Shown here: positions 1-9,054 of the stretch, piece after piece
Numbering within the stretch: the first letter of the stretch is position 1
Layout of the letters: every line of letters starts with the position of its first letter
DNA from: Helicobacter sp.
Lineage (GTDB): Bacteria > Campylobacterota > Campylobacteria > Campylobacterales > Helicobacteraceae
NCBI GenBank assembly: GCA_014799985.1
Contig: JAAVGZ010000059.1
Coordinates: forward strand, 4,657 to 19,855
DNA: 15,199 bases
Reading direction: 5' to 3'
Made by a program: the position numbers and the translations under genes
Notes under the pieces: model-generated
The model's database searches: none
What the model saw: the letters and a program-made list of their open reading frames with translations, nothing else
What the model was told of the DNA's origin: nothing

Positions 1-1
1 C

Positions 2-1750
2 GCGATTAAGCAGGTGGCGAGCGGGCGCTTTGGCGTGGATATGGACTATCTCGTGCATGCAAAGGAGATTCAGATTAAGATTGCGCAGGGCGCGAAGCCG
101 GGCGAGGGCGGGCAGCTGCCCGGGTTCAAGGTGTATCCGTGGATTGCCAACGCGCGGCATTGCACGCCCGGCGTGGCGCTGATTTCGCCCCCGCCTCATC
201 ATGATATTTATTCTATCGAAGACCTCGCGCAGCTCATTTACGATTGCAAAAACGCCAACAAGGACGCGCGCATTTCCGTGAAGCTCGTGAGCGCTTCGGG
301 CGTGGGCACTGTCGCCGCAGGCGTGGCGAAGGCGGGCGCAAACACGATTCTGGTCAGCGGCTATGACGGCGGCACGGGCGCGAGCCCGCAAACGAGCATT
401 GCCAACGCGGGAATGCCTTGGGAGCTCGGGCTTGCCGAGACACACCAAACGCTTATCCTAAACGGGCTTCGCGAACGCGTTGTGCTCGAGACCGATGGCA
501 AGCTGCTCACAGGGCGCGACCTCGCGATTGCCGCGCTGCTTGGCGCTGAAGAATTTGGCTTCGCGACAGCGCCGCTTGTCGTGCTTGGCTGCACGATGAT
601 GCGCGTTTGCCACAAAAACACATGCCCGTTTGGAATCGCGACCCAAGACGAGACATTGCGCCGCCGATTCAAGGGCAGCAGCGAAGATGTGATAACGTTT
701 ATGCGCTTCATCGCCCAAGAGTTGCGCGAGATGATGGCAAAGCTTGGATTCCGCACGATGGACGCAATGGTTGGGCGCGTCGACAAGCTGCGCCAAAAGC
801 GCCTAGAGGGGCGGCGAGCGCGCGTGAGGCTCGATAGAATCCTAGCAAACCTTAGCACCTACAACAAAACAGCCGTGCATTTCAAGGAAACGATGGACAA
901 CAAGCTCGCGCGCACGATTGACGCGCGAATCTTGTTGCCGCTTTGCACAGACGCGCTCGCGCGGGGCAAGAAGCACATCAAGCTAAGCCTCGAGATTAGC
1001 AACCTAAGCCGCACGTTTGCGACCATGCTTTCGAGCCGAATCGTCAAAGACTATGGCGCAGCGGGGCTGCCGAGCGATAGCATTCATATCCAAGCGCTCG
1101 GAAGCGCGGGCAATAGCTTTGGCGCGTTTAGCGTGTTTGGAATCACGCTCGAAATCATCGGCGATGCGAACGATTATTTGGGCAAGGGGCTAAGCGGGGG
1201 CAGGATTATCGCCAAGCCCTCGCCGAGCGCGACCTTTAGCAGCGAGGAAAACGTGATTGTCGGCAACGCGACACTCTATGGCGCAACGGCTGGCGAGGTG
1301 TATTTGGACGGAATCGCGGGCGAGCGATTCTGTGTGCGCAACAGCGGCGCAACGGCTGTCGTCTTGGGCGTTGGCGTGCATGGTTGCGAGTATATGACCG
1401 GCGGGCGCGTGCTCGTGCTCGGCAATGTGGGCGAGAACTTCGCGGCGGGAATGAGCGGCGGTGTCGCGTTTGTGCTCGGGCAGCACAATGTGCCAAAGGT
1501 GAATACCGAGCTTGTCGACATTCTGCCATTGAGTGTCGAGGACGAAGAGGAGCTAAAGACACTCATTGTCGCACACATTCGCTACACGGATTCTAAGAAG
1601 GCAAAAGAGGTTTTGAGCCGCTTTGATTGCAAGGAGTTTTTCAAAATCATTCCGCGCGACTATCAAAAGGCGCTCGAGGCGCGCAAGCTGTTCGCAGGCG
1701 AGGAGAATGCCGAGCTTAGGGCATTCTTGCACCTGACACAAAAACATTAA
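2..1750 (+). CDS. gltB: Glutamate synthase (GOGAT) large subunit, C-terminal part; 5' end cut by the window
   Basis: The large subunit takes ammonia from glutamine and adds it to 2-oxoglutarate, giving glutamate, with electrons passed on from GltD. The frame is open from base 2 without a start codon, and the first residues ([12 protein letters not shown]) are internal GltB sequence, so the N-terminal glutaminase domain lies outside the window. Visible parts: the FMN-barrel stretch [14 protein letters not shown], the loop [10 protein letters not shown], and the 3Fe-4S motif C-x5-C-x4-C with cysteine codons at 590-592, 608-610 and 623-625. After these comes the C-terminal beta-helix with Gly-rich repeats (about 1190-1490; [32 protein letters not shown]). 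The stop is followed at once by AGGAG, the ribosome binding site of gltD, so the two genes form an operon. Identity is very safe; only completeness is lacking. Confidence 0.96.
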   Translation, partial: AIKQVASGRFGVDMDYLVHAKEIQIKIAQGAKPGEGGQLPGFKVYPWIANARHCTPGVALISPPPHHDIYSIEDLAQLIYDCKNANKDARISVKLVSASGVGTVAAGVAKAGANTILVSGYDGGTGASPQTSIANAGMPWELGLAETHQTLILNGLRERVVLETDGKLLTGRDLAIAALLGAEEFGFATAPLVVLGCTMMRVCHKNTCPFGIATQDETLRRRFKGSSEDVITFMRFIAQELREMMAKLGFRTMDAMVGRVDKLRQKRLEGRRARVRLDRILANLSTYNKTAVHFKETMDNKLARTIDARILLPLCTDALARGKKHIKLSLEISNLSRTFATMLSSRIVKDYGAAGLPSDSIHIQALGSAGNSFGAFSVFGITLEIIGDANDYLGKGLSGGRIIAKPSPSATFSSEENVIVGNATLYGATAGEVYLDGIAGERFCVRNSGATAVVLGVGVHGCEYMTGGRVLVLGNVGENFAAGMSGGVAFVLGQHNVPKVNTELVDILPLSVEDEEELKTLIVAHIRYTDSKKAKEVLSRFDCKEFFKIIPRDYQKALEARKLFAGEENAELRAFLHLTQKH

Positions 1751-1760
1751 AGGAGACACG

Positions 1761-3230
1761 ATGGGCTATCCACGAGGGTTTTTGGACATCGAGCGCGAGA
1801 ATCCGCATGCATTGTCGCCAAAGGAGAGAATCGGGCATTACCATGAGTTCTATTCCCCGCTCGATTCCGCCGCGCAACAGCGCCAAGCGGCGCGCTGTAT
1901 GGATTGCGGTGTTGCGTTTTGCCACGCGGGAATCGCGTTTGGCGCGGCAAGCTCGATTGGGCGTGGTGACATCGGCTGCCCGCTGCGCAACCTGATTCCG
2001 GAGTTCAACGACTTGGTCTGTCGCGGGCTCTGGGAGCAGGCGCACGAGCGCTTGAGCCTGACCAACCCCTTCCCTGAATGGACAGGGCGAGTCTGCCCCG
2101 CCTTGTGCGAGGATTCGTGCGTTTGTGGGCTGAACGGCGAGCCTGTCGCGATTAAATCCAACGAGCTCGCGATTATCGAAAACGCGTTCGCCCACGACCT
2201 CGTGCGCCCCCTCGCCCCAAAGCACAAGAGCGGGCGCAAGGTCGCGATTGTCGGCAGCGGACCCGCCGGGCTCGCGTGCGCGTGGGAGCTGTGCCGACTT
2301 GGGCACAGCGTGTGCGTGTTTGAGCGCAGCGACAGAATCGGCGGGCTGCTCATGTATGGAATCCCCGACATGAAGCTCGACAAGCAGATTGTGAATCGGC
2401 GCGTTGCGCTCATGCGCCAAAGCGGAATCGAGTTTGTTACGGGCACAGCGATTGCGACACAGGCTGACGCAACAAGCAAGCTCGCGCATTTTGACGCTGT
2501 TGTGCTCGCCGTTGGCGCGAGCAAGCCGATTGATTTGGACATCGAGGGCAGGGGGCTTTCGGGAATCATGTTCGCGGTGGATTACCTGATGCAAAACACC
2601 AAGAGCCTGCTTGATAGCGGCAAGGCGGACACGCTCGCGAAAAACAAGCGCGTGCTCGTGATTGGCAGCGGCGACACGAGCGTGGATTGCATCGCTGTGG
2701 CGATTCGGCAGGGCGCGAAGAGCATCACGCGATTTGAGCGCAGCCCCAAACGGGCGCAGCAGCGCCAAAGCGACAACCCGTGGCCTCTCAAAAAAGATGT
2801 GTTCGCGACAGACTATGGCTTGAGCGAGGCGATTGCGCATTATGGCAAAGACCCGCGAGAATATCAGAAGCTCACGAAGGCGTTTCGCGGCAAGAATGGC
2901 AAGGTGAGCGCGGCGCTCGCTGTCGATTTGGAATGGAGCGTTGTCAATGGCAAAAAGACGCGTCAAGAGTTGTCGCAGAGCCAGAGGGAATACGAGGCGG
3001 ATTTGGTGCTGCTCGCTATGGGCTTTAGCGGTGTCGAAGAGAGCGTGCGGCATGCGTTTGGAATCGCCACCGATTCGCGCAATCGGATTATCACGCACCG
3101 ATTTTGCACGAGTGTTGGGGGCATTTATGCATGCGGAGACGCGAGGATTGGGCAGAGCCTCGTGGTTTGGGCTATCAAAGACGGAATCGACTGTGCGAGG
3201 GCGGTGGATGGTGATTTGAGGCGCAAATAG
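1761..3230 (+). CDS. gltD: Glutamate synthase (GOGAT) small subunit
   Basis: This subunit oxidises NADPH on FAD and passes electrons through Fe-S clusters to GltB for glutamate synthesis. At 489 residues it has the usual length. The N-terminal Fe-S region has Cys46, Cys49, Cys54 and Cys73, then Cys112, Cys116, Cys120 and Cys122. The FAD-binding Rossmann motif is VAIVGSGPAGLACAWEL (about 161-177), followed by GGLLMYGIPDMKL (194-206). The NADPH-binding motif is VLVIGSGDTSVDC (298-310). The C-terminal FAD contact is GGIYACGDARIGQSLVVWAI (453-472). The ATG lies ten bases after the gltB stop, with AGGAG at 1751-1755. A dispersed palindromic repeat begins on the base after the stop codon. From memory, H. 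pylori lacks GOGAT while Campylobacter and Wolinella have it, so this pair is a lineage marker. Confidence 0.97.
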   Translation: MGYPRGFLDIERENPHALSPKERIGHYHEFYSPLDSAAQQRQAARCMDCGVAFCHAGIAFGAASSIGRGDIGCPLRNLIPEFNDLVCRGLWEQAHERLSLTNPFPEWTGRVCPALCEDSCVCGLNGEPVAIKSNELAIIENAFAHDLVRPLAPKHKSGRKVAIVGSGPAGLACAWELCRLGHSVCVFERSDRIGGLLMYGIPDMKLDKQIVNRRVALMRQSGIEFVTGTAIATQADATSKLAHFDAVVLAVGASKPIDLDIEGRGLSGIMFAVDYLMQNTKSLLDSGKADTLAKNKRVLVIGSGDTSVDCIAVAIRQGAKSITRFERSPKRAQQRQSDNPWPLKKDVFATDYGLSEAIAHYGKDPREYQKLTKAFRGKNGKVSAALAVDLEWSVVNGKKTRQELSQSQREYEADLVLLAMGFSGVEESVRHAFGIATDSRNRIITHRFCTSVGGIYACGDARIGQSLVVWAIKDGIDCARAVDGDLRRK

Positions 3231-3327
3231 TGTCATTGCGAGCGAGCCCATTTTGGGCAAGCGCGGCAACCAACCGTGTCGAGCGTTCAAAGACGTTGGA
3301 TTGCTTCGGGCAAGCCCCGCAATGACG
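3231..3327 (+). repeat. Dispersed palindromic repeat, copy A
   Basis: This element of about 97 bases starts directly after the gltD stop codon. Its ends are inverted: GTCATTGCG at 3232-3240 and CGCAATGAC at 3318-3326. Two small hairpins lie inside: GCCCA-TTT-TGGGC (3246-3258) and the palindrome GGGCAAGCCC (3308-3317). A 34-base core at 3271-3304 matches the core of copy B (15093-15126, opposite orientation) at 32 of 34 positions by my alignment. It has no coding capacity. A repeat of this shape resembles the small non-autonomous or REP-like intergenic palindromes found in many bacteria. It might also act as a 3' end structure for the gltBD mRNA, but it has no T tract. Confidence 0.8.
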
Positions 3328-3378
3328 ATAGCCAGAATCTTGCATGCCTCCAAACACATTCCATTTGCCATTTTTTTC

Positions 3379-3384
3379 TATGAT
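3379..3384 (+). promoter_or_regulatory. Candidate -10 element for the pheS operon
   Basis: TATGAT matches the TATAAT consensus at five of six bases and sits just after a T7 run (3371-3377). T-rich sequence upstream of the -10 box replaces a clear -35 box in Helicobacter and Campylobacter sigma-70 promoters, and no -35 box is visible here. Transcription would begin near 3391, leaving a leader of roughly 96 bases before pheS. This is the only gap upstream of the block large enough to hold its promoter. The start site is inferred, not seen. Confidence 0.4.
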
Positions 3385-3401
3385 TTTGCAACGCAATGCT
3401 T

Positions 3402-3436
3402 TGCAACGATAACTTCTAGCTTACCTTGTCGTTGCA
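3402..3436 (+). promoter_or_regulatory. Leader hairpin upstream of pheS
   Basis: TGCAACGATAA (3402-3412) can pair with TTGTCGTTGCA (3426-3436), giving 11 pairs with one G-U and a 13-base loop. An upstream direct repeat of TTGCAACG (3386-3393, repeated at 3401-3408) and a CAATGC at 3394-3399 could pair with the same right arm, so alternative folds are possible. No T run follows, so it is not an intrinsic terminator. It may be a regulatory or mRNA-stabilising structure; this is inference from base complementarity alone. Confidence 0.3.
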
Positions 3437-3475
3437 TTGAAATTTAAGGTGCTCTGCCCTAACATTTGCGCATTC

Positions 3476-3481
3476 AAAGGA
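3476..3481 (+). promoter_or_regulatory. Ribosome binding site that fixes the pheS start
   Basis: AAAGGA lies five bases before the ATG at 3487. The frame could be read seven codons further upstream from a TTG at 3466, but that start would have no ribosome binding site, and this AAAGGA would lie inside the gene. The ATG at 3487 is therefore preferred. Confidence 0.7.
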
Positions 3482-3486
3482 CGGGA

Positions 3487-4482
3487 ATGGTCGAGAACAA
3501 TACACTCAAAGCAATTGAGCTTGCACAAAGCACGCAAGAGCTCGAAGAGATTCGGGTCAAAGCCTTTGGCAAAAAAGGCAGCATTACCGAGCTCTTTGGC
3601 ATGCTCAAGCAATTTGACGGCGAGACAAAAAAGCACAAAGCAAAAGAACTCAATATTCTCAAAACCCAGATTGAGCAAGCGCTCGCGTCCAAAAAAGAGC
3701 TCTTGCGCTCGCAAGAATTGGCGCGCAAGCTCGCCGCCGAAAAGCTCGATTTGTCCTTGTTCAGCGCCCCTTTGCAGGGCGCGAGCCACCCCGTTATGCT
3801 CACAATGGAACGTGTCGTTGCGTATTTCACGGCGCTCAACTTCACCTTTTGCAGCGGTCCGCTTGTCGAGGACGACTTTCACAATTTCCAAGCGCTGAAC
3901 ATTTCCGAGCACCACCCCGCGCGCGACATGCACGACACTTTCTATTTTCGCGATGGCGCGCTGTTGCGCACGCACACCTCGCCCGTGCAGATTCGCACAA
4001 TGGAATCCGCCACGCCGCCCATTCGCATCATCGCGCCCGGCGCCGTGTTCCGCTGCGATTATGATGTTACGCACGCGCCGATGTTTCATCAGGTCGAGGG
4101 CTTGGTGGTCGATTCTGCCGACAAAGTCTCGTTCGCACATCTCAAATACATCTTGCAAGATTTCTTGCAATACATGTTCAACGATGTGCGCGTGCGCTTC
4201 CGCGCGAGCTTTTTCCCCTTCACCGAGCCAAGCGCGGAGGTCGACATCAGCTGCATTTTTTGCAAAGGCGATGGTTGCCGCATTTGCTCGCACACAGGCT
4301 GGCTCGAGGTGCTTGGTTGCGGCATTGTCGATGAAAATGTCTTCAAAGCCGTGCGCTATGAGAATGTCAGCGGCTATGCCTTTGGGCTCGGGATTGAGCG
4401 ATTCGCAATGCTGCTCTATGGCGTGAATGACTTGCGCGCGTTTTTTGAAAACGACTTGCGCGTTTTGGAGCAGTTCGCATGA
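3487..4482 (+). CDS. pheS: Phenylalanyl-tRNA synthetase alpha subunit
   Basis: The alpha subunit holds the catalytic site of the alpha2-beta2 enzyme that charges tRNA-Phe. With the ATG at 3487 it has 331 residues, close to the usual length. The first 85 or so residues form the coiled-coil tRNA-contacting arm. The class II synthetase core follows: motif 1 starting [11 protein letters not shown] (about 102), motif 2 [11 protein letters not shown] (about 161-171) and [10 protein letters not shown]. Motif 3 is [17 protein letters not shown] (about 296-312). A Cys4 knuckle (Cys256, 259, 264, 267) precedes [11 protein letters not shown], as in many bacterial PheS. The stop codon overlaps the pheT start as ATGA, implying translational coupling and equal subunit output. 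Confidence 0.97.
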   Translation: MVENNTLKAIELAQSTQELEEIRVKAFGKKGSITELFGMLKQFDGETKKHKAKELNILKTQIEQALASKKELLRSQELARKLAAEKLDLSLFSAPLQGASHPVMLTMERVVAYFTALNFTFCSGPLVEDDFHNFQALNISEHHPARDMHDTFYFRDGALLRTHTSPVQIRTMESATPPIRIIAPGAVFRCDYDVTHAPMFHQVEGLVVDSADKVSFAHLKYILQDFLQYMFNDVRVRFRASFFPFTEPSAEVDISCIFCKGDGCRICSHTGWLEVLGCGIVDENVFKAVRYENVSGYAFGLGIERFAMLLYGVNDLRAFFENDLRVLEQFA

Positions 4483-6848
4483 TTTTCACCCGTCATTCTT
4501 TGCGACCCTTTGTCGAGATGGATTCGATTCCCTCACATGAGCTCATCGCGCGGCTTGGCAGCATCGGGCTCGAGGTTGAGAGCTTTGCGCAAAACATCGC
4601 GCCGCGCAATGTCGTTGTTGGGCGCGTGCTCGAGGTGCGGCAGCACCCAAACGCTGACAAACTCCGCGTTTGTCAGGTCGATGTGGGCGAGAGAGCGTTG
4701 CAGATTGTCTGCGGCGCGCGCAATGTCGCCGCGGGGCAGGTCGTGCCTGTCGCGCTCGTTGGCGCTGTGGTGGGCGGCAAGACGATTGCCAAAACCGCGC
4801 TTCGAGGTGTCGAGAGCGAGGGAATGATATGTTCCTCAACCGAGCTCGGATTCCCCAAAATCAATGACGGAATCCTCGTTCTCGACCTCTCTGTGGGCGA
4901 GCTCCGCCTCGGCACAGAGCTCTGCTCGTATCCGCTGTTTAACGATGAAGTCTTTGAAATCAGCATCACGCCCAATCGCGGCGATTGCCTGTGTTTGTGT
5001 GGAATCGCGCGCGAAATCGCCGTTGCGTTTGCGCTCGACCTCAAAGAGACCATGCGCGAGATGTCGCAAAGCGACCATCTCATCGGCATTGGGCGGCTTT
5101 TGCAGCTGCGCACCGAGCGCAACCTTAGCTCCTCGCTGCTCTACACGATGATTCAATGCGAATATGTCCAGCTGCCGCTGCCTTTCGCGTTTATCCTCGC
5201 GCACAACGAAATGCTGCATGACAACGCGCTCATCAGCCTCACGCGCTATGCAACGCTCGTTACGGGCACGATTTTTTCGCTCTATTCCGCGAGCGTCTGC
5301 GGCGATGACCGCAAGGTCGAGCTGCATGTCCGCACGGACAATCTCGGGCTTGATAGCGTGTTTGCCAAAGATAAGCTGCTTTCGCGCATTGGAATCTGCC
5401 AAATGCCCGACACGCTGCCCTCGCAAGACAAGGGGCTTTGGATTCTCGAGGCGAGCTATATCCCCCCCGCGAGCGTGATTGCCCAATACGCCGAGGCGAG
5501 CAAGAAAATGAGCAAGGAGCTCTTTGAGAAAGAATGCCCCAAAGACGCGCAGCTCTACTACCGCAGCAGTCGCGGGAGCAACCCACAGCTGCTCGAAAAC
5601 ACGCAATTTTTCACCCACCTTTTGCAGCAAGTCGGCGTAACGGTGTATTCGGGCAGCCACGAGTTTATCCAGACGCCGAGTGCGCCAACCATTAGCATCA
5701 ATATCAGCCAAACCAACCAAATCATCGGCACAGATGTCTCTGTCGTGCAGATTGTGAATGTGTTGCGCAAGCTCGGATTCAGCGTTGAGGTCGCGAGCGA
5801 TGAGCAGTTCCTCGCGCTCAAAGCGCCCGTTTTTCGGCATGATATTGCGAACAAGCAAGACATCGCCGAAGAGATTCTGCGCATGTATGGAATCGACAGA
5901 ATCGCCGCCGTGCCCTTGCAGCTCCACGAGCAGCGTTCGCTTGGCGAGCATTATGCGCGCTACCATTTCGCGCGTTCTCTTGCCGCGCGTGCGCGTAGCG
6001 TTGGCTTCAGCGAGACAATCCATTTCATCTTCAACCAATCCTCGCGCTTGCGCGAGCTCGGCTTCGCGACACTCTCGCCCATGCAGGATTTGCAAAATCC
6101 GATTACCGAAGAGCTCAACACATTGCGCCCAACCCTGCTGCTCTCACTGCTCGACACAATGCACTTCAACATTCGCAACGGCAAAAAGGCTGTGAATCTC
6201 TTCGAGATTGGCTCTGTGTTTGACGCGCAGCGCGTTGAGCGCGTCTGCATGGCATTTGTGAGCAACGCCGTGATGCGCGAGGCGCGCTACCCATCAAGCA
6301 AGGATTCTTTGTATGATATTTATGGCTTTGCCGAGTCGCTTGCGCGCGTCATCGGCGCTTTCAGCCTCGAGGCGCTGAATGATTCGCCCGTGCAGCTGTT
6401 TCACCCCGCGCAGAGCGCGCATATCATACAAAATGGCAGAATCGTTGGCACGCTCGCCACGCTCCACCCCGCGCAGAACGCGCGATTCGAGACCGAGCTC
6501 GCCTTTGTCGCCGAGATTGAGCTCTCGCTTTTGCAACAGAGCTCGCCCCATTTTGCGCCGTTTTCAAAAATGCAAAAGAGCCAGCGCGATTTGAGCGTGC
6601 TTATTGGCGAGAACATTCCGTTTGTCGACATTCGCAACGCGATTAAGGCATTGGCAATCGCCGAGATTCGCGAGCTCTATCCGCTCGATATTTATCGCGA
6701 TGACAAAATGCCCGAGAATCAGCAAAGCCTCACGATTCGCCTGATTCTCCAAAACGAGCACAAGAGCCTTGGCGAGTCGGACATCAACGACATCATGCAA
6801 AAGGTCTTGCAGGTCTTGCAGCAACAATTTGGGGCAGTGTTGCGATGA
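4479..6848 (+). CDS. pheT: Phenylalanyl-tRNA synthetase beta subunit
   Basis: The beta subunit pairs with PheS and provides tRNA recognition and editing of misactivated tyrosine. At 789 residues it has normal length. It opens with [14 protein letters not shown], then an EMAP-II-like tRNA-binding domain (about 43-150; [33 protein letters not shown]). A B3/B4-type editing region covers roughly 200-375. A B5 domain spans about 400-475 and ends in [15 protein letters not shown], with the acidic Mg-binding residues. The catalytic-like core follows, and a C-terminal ferredoxin-fold anticodon-binding domain begins near 692 ([13 protein letters not shown]). It overlaps pheS and aroA by four bases each (ATGA at both ends). 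Subdomain edges are approximate. Confidence 0.96.
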   Translation: MIFTRHSLRPFVEMDSIPSHELIARLGSIGLEVESFAQNIAPRNVVVGRVLEVRQHPNADKLRVCQVDVGERALQIVCGARNVAAGQVVPVALVGAVVGGKTIAKTALRGVESEGMICSSTELGFPKINDGILVLDLSVGELRLGTELCSYPLFNDEVFEISITPNRGDCLCLCGIAREIAVAFALDLKETMREMSQSDHLIGIGRLLQLRTERNLSSSLLYTMIQCEYVQLPLPFAFILAHNEMLHDNALISLTRYATLVTGTIFSLYSASVCGDDRKVELHVRTDNLGLDSVFAKDKLLSRIGICQMPDTLPSQDKGLWILEASYIPPASVIAQYAEASKKMSKELFEKECPKDAQLYYRSSRGSNPQLLENTQFFTHLLQQVGVTVYSGSHEFIQTPSAPTISINISQTNQIIGTDVSVVQIVNVLRKLGFSVEVASDEQFLALKAPVFRHDIANKQDIAEEILRMYGIDRIAAVPLQLHEQRSLGEHYARYHFARSLAARARSVGFSETIHFIFNQSSRLRELGFATLSPMQDLQNPITEELNTLRPTLLLSLLDTMHFNIRNGKKAVNLFEIGSVFDAQRVERVCMAFVSNAVMREARYPSSKDSLYDIYGFAESLARVIGAFSLEALNDSPVQLFHPAQSAHIIQNGRIVGTLATLHPAQNARFETELAFVAEIELSLLQQSSPHFAPFSKMQKSQRDLSVLIGENIPFVDIRNAIKALAIAEIRELYPLDIYRDDKMPENQQSLTIRLILQNEHKSLGESDINDIMQKVLQVLQQQFGAVLR

Positions 6849-8134
6849 GTGTGGTTCGTCTTTTGCCGCGCGAGCCCGTGCGAGGCGAGATTGCCGACAT
6901 CGCCACCGACAAATCGATTTCACATCGTGCGGCGATTCTCTCGCTTCTGTGCGCCAAAACTTCGCGCGTGCGCGGCTATTTGCGCGCAGAGGACACGTTG
7001 CACACATTGCAGATTGCCCAGAATCTCGGGCTTAGCGTCCAAGAAAACGATGATGAGCTGATTCTGACCCCGCCCAAAGACATCGCCGAGCCCGCATGCA
7101 TTCTCGATTGCGGCAACGCAGGGACGGCGATGCGCCTCTTTTGCGGGCTCTTGGCGGGTGTGCAGGGCAGATTCTTTGTGCTCGATGGCGATTGCTATTT
7201 GCGCGCTCGCCCCATGCGCCGCGTGGTTGCGCCGCTTAGCCAAATGGACGCGCAGATTTGGGGGCGCGAGGGCGATTCGCTCGCGCCGCTTGCCGTGCGT
7301 GGCAGCGCGCTTCGCGCGACAAACTATGAATCCCCTGTCGCCTCCGCGCAGATTAAGAGCGCGTTTGTGCTCGCTGCGTTGCGCGCAGACGCTGAATGCA
7401 CATTTGCCGAGCCCGAGCTAAGCCGCGACCACACGGAGCGCATGCTGACGGCGATGGGCGCAAAGCTTTTGCGCGAGAATCAGACGATTCGCATAAGCCC
7501 GCTGCAAGCGCCGCTTGAGCCGCTCGATTTGGAGATTCCAAGCGACCCATCGAGCGCCTTTTTCTTCGCGGTTGCCGCAGCGATTGTGCCGGGTTCAGAG
7601 ATTGTCTTGCGCAATGTGCTGCTGAATCCCACGCGCATCGAGGCGTTTGAGGTCTTGCGCAAAATGGGCGCGCAGATTTCTTTTGACGCGATTCCAAACG
7701 CATATGACGATGTGGGCGATATTTGTGTGCGCTATGGCGGGCGGCTTAGCGCGATTGATGTGAGCGAAAGAATCGCGTGGCTGATTGACGAGATTCCCGC
7801 GCTCGCCGTGGCGATGGCATGCGCAAAGGGCACGAGCAGGCTCACGGGCGCAAAAGAGCTGCGCGTCAAAGAGACCGACAGAATCGCCGCTGTCGCGACA
7901 AATCTGCGCGCATGCGGAATCTCTGTGCAAGAGCTTCCCGATGGATTTCTTATCGAGGGCGGCGATGTGCGCGCCGCGACATGCGATAGCTTCGGCGACC
8001 ACAGAATCGCGATGAGCTTCGCGATTCTCGGCTTGCTCGTGCCGATGACAATCACCGATAGCGGCGCAATGGCGGTGAGCTTTCCGACATTTCTACATCT
8101 CCTAAGCCGCTTTGGCATGGTCGAGGAATCCTAA
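6845..8134 (+). CDS. aroA: 3-phosphoshikimate 1-carboxyvinyltransferase (EPSP synthase)
   Basis: EPSP synthase joins phosphoenolpyruvate and shikimate-3-phosphate in the sixth step of the shikimate pathway, leading to chorismate. The 429 residues match the family. Motifs: DKSISHR (22-28) with Lys23 and Arg28 for substrate, NAGTAMR (91-97, the Gly-containing PEP loop), RPMRRVVAPL (122-131) and SAQIKSAFVLAAL (167-179). The catalytic DEIPAL is at 315-320, KELRVKETDRI at 337-347, and GDHRIAM at 384-390. The start ATG overlaps the pheT stop (ATGA), and the stop TAA shares its last base with the ispH start (TAATG). It is cotranscribed with genes of unrelated pathways, which is the usual arrangement of this block. 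Confidence 0.96.
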   Translation: MSVVRLLPREPVRGEIADIATDKSISHRAAILSLLCAKTSRVRGYLRAEDTLHTLQIAQNLGLSVQENDDELILTPPKDIAEPACILDCGNAGTAMRLFCGLLAGVQGRFFVLDGDCYLRARPMRRVVAPLSQMDAQIWGREGDSLAPLAVRGSALRATNYESPVASAQIKSAFVLAALRADAECTFAEPELSRDHTERMLTAMGAKLLRENQTIRISPLQAPLEPLDLEIPSDPSSAFFFAVAAAIVPGSEIVLRNVLLNPTRIEAFEVLRKMGAQISFDAIPNAYDDVGDICVRYGGRLSAIDVSERIAWLIDEIPALAVAMACAKGTSRLTGAKELRVKETDRIAAVATNLRACGISVQELPDGFLIEGGDVRAATCDSFGDHRIAMSFAILGLLVPMTITDSGAMAVSFPTFLHLLSRFGMVEES

Positions 8135-8964
8135 TGGAAGTGCGGCAGGCGAAGAGTTTGGGCTTTTGTTTCGGCGTCAAGCGCGCGATTCGACTCGCGC
8201 AAAAAAAGCCGGGCGGAATCACGCTTGGCTCGCTGATTCACAACCCCAAAGAGATTGGGCGCTTGCGCAATGATTATGGCGTGAGCGTGTGTGAGAGTGT
8301 CGAGGAGATTCCGCATGATTCCGAGGTGATTATCCGCACACACGGAATCCCCAAAGAGGATTTGAAACATTTGCGTTTCAAGACCAAGTCGATTACAGAC
8401 GCGACATGCCCGTTTGTAACCAAGCCCCAGCAGATTTGCGAGCAGATGAGCAAAGAGGGCTATCAGGTGATTATCTTTGGCGATGCCGAGCACCCCGAAG
8501 TCAAGGGGGTCGTGAGCTATTCGCTCACGCCCGCGCTCGTGGTGCAGGGAATCGATGCGCTCTCGCGGCATGACATCAAAGACCGCGTGGCGCTTGTTTC
8601 GCAAACCACCAAAAAAATCAGCGGCTTCTTAGAAATCGCCGATTTCTTGGTGCGCCGCTGTGTCGAGGTGCGCGTGTTCAACACGATTTGCAACGCGACC
8701 TCTGACAACCAAGAAGCGGCGCGCGAGCTTAGTTGCGAGGTCGATATTATGATTGTCGTGGGCGGCAAAAATTCGTCCAACACGAAGCAGCTTCTTTCGA
8801 TTTGCAAAGAGCATTGTGATGACAGCTATCTGATTGAGGACGAACACGAGCTCGAAATGCAATGGTTTAAGAACAAGAAAGTCTGCGGCGTGAGCGCGGG
8901 CGCATCGACACCAGATTGGATTATCAACAACGTCGTAAATCAAATTAAGGCAATCGATACGTAA
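8134..8964 (+). CDS. ispH: 4-hydroxy-3-methylbut-2-enyl diphosphate reductase
   Basis: IspH (LytB) is the last enzyme of the non-mevalonate isoprenoid pathway. Its 4Fe-4S cluster reduces HMBPP to IPP and DMAPP. The protein has 276 residues. The three cluster ligands are visible: Cys12 (LGFCFGVKRAI), Cys92 (DATCPFV) and Cys186 (NTICNATSDNQ). Substrate-binding residues include His36 (LIHNP), His70 (RTHGIP) and His120 with Glu122 (HPEVKG). TTKKISGF, GGKNSSNT and SAGASTPDW complete the family signature. It begins one base inside the aroA stop. The next gene is rpsA; in some Clostridia IspH and S1 are fused in one protein, so the adjacency is notable, but here they are separate. Confidence 0.97.
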   Translation: MEVRQAKSLGFCFGVKRAIRLAQKKPGGITLGSLIHNPKEIGRLRNDYGVSVCESVEEIPHDSEVIIRTHGIPKEDLKHLRFKTKSITDATCPFVTKPQQICEQMSKEGYQVIIFGDAEHPEVKGVVSYSLTPALVVQGIDALSRHDIKDRVALVSQTTKKISGFLEIADFLVRRCVEVRVFNTICNATSDNQEAARELSCEVDIMIVVGGKNSSNTKQLLSICKEHCDDSYLIEDEHELEMQWFKNKKVCGVSAGASTPDWIINNVVNQIKAIDT

Positions 8965-9012
8965 AGGAATTTGTGCTACCATGCCACAAGAGTTTGTGAG
9001 GTTTGCAAAGAT

Positions 9013-9021
9013 TGCTAGATT
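9013..9021 (+). promoter_or_regulatory. Weak candidate extended -10 before rpsA
   Basis: The 90-base gap between ispH and rpsA contains TGC-TAGATT, an extended -10-like element (TG-N plus four of six consensus bases). It would start transcription near 9028, leaving a short leader that includes the rpsA ribosome binding site GGAGAAAGG (9037-9045). An internal promoter would make sense because S1 is needed in larger amounts than the enzymes upstream. The match is weak. Confidence 0.2.
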
Positions 9022-9054
9022 TGGTTTTAACTTTATGGAGAAAGGTTTTTAAGA

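Noticed and set aside
3231..3327. Repeat copy A as a classic intrinsic terminator of gltBD
   Set aside because: Its hairpins are not followed by a T run, and the same element occurs elsewhere in the opposite orientation, so it is better described as a dispersed repeat.
1716..3371. Open frame of 551 codons on the minus strand opposite gltD
   Set aside because: It lies entirely across gltD, has no recognisable motif, is rich in Arg/Ala/His as expected from an antisense GC-rich frame, and has no ribosome binding site I could see.
3466..3486. Upstream TTG start for pheS adding seven residues
   Set aside because: It lacks a ribosome binding site, while the ATG at 3487 has AAAGGA at the right distance, and the added residues are not like PheS.
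4252..4287. Cys4 knuckle in PheS as an unusual metal-binding insertion
   Set aside because: Many bacterial PheS proteins carry the same C-x2-C-x4-C-x2-C segment before the GWLEVLG motif, so it is normal.
4836..6095. Open frame of 419 codons on the minus strand inside pheT
   Set aside because: It is a shadow of pheT caused by GC-rich codon usage, low in complexity (Arg/Glu/Ala-rich) and without domains. Similar antisense frames cover rpsA and pheS.
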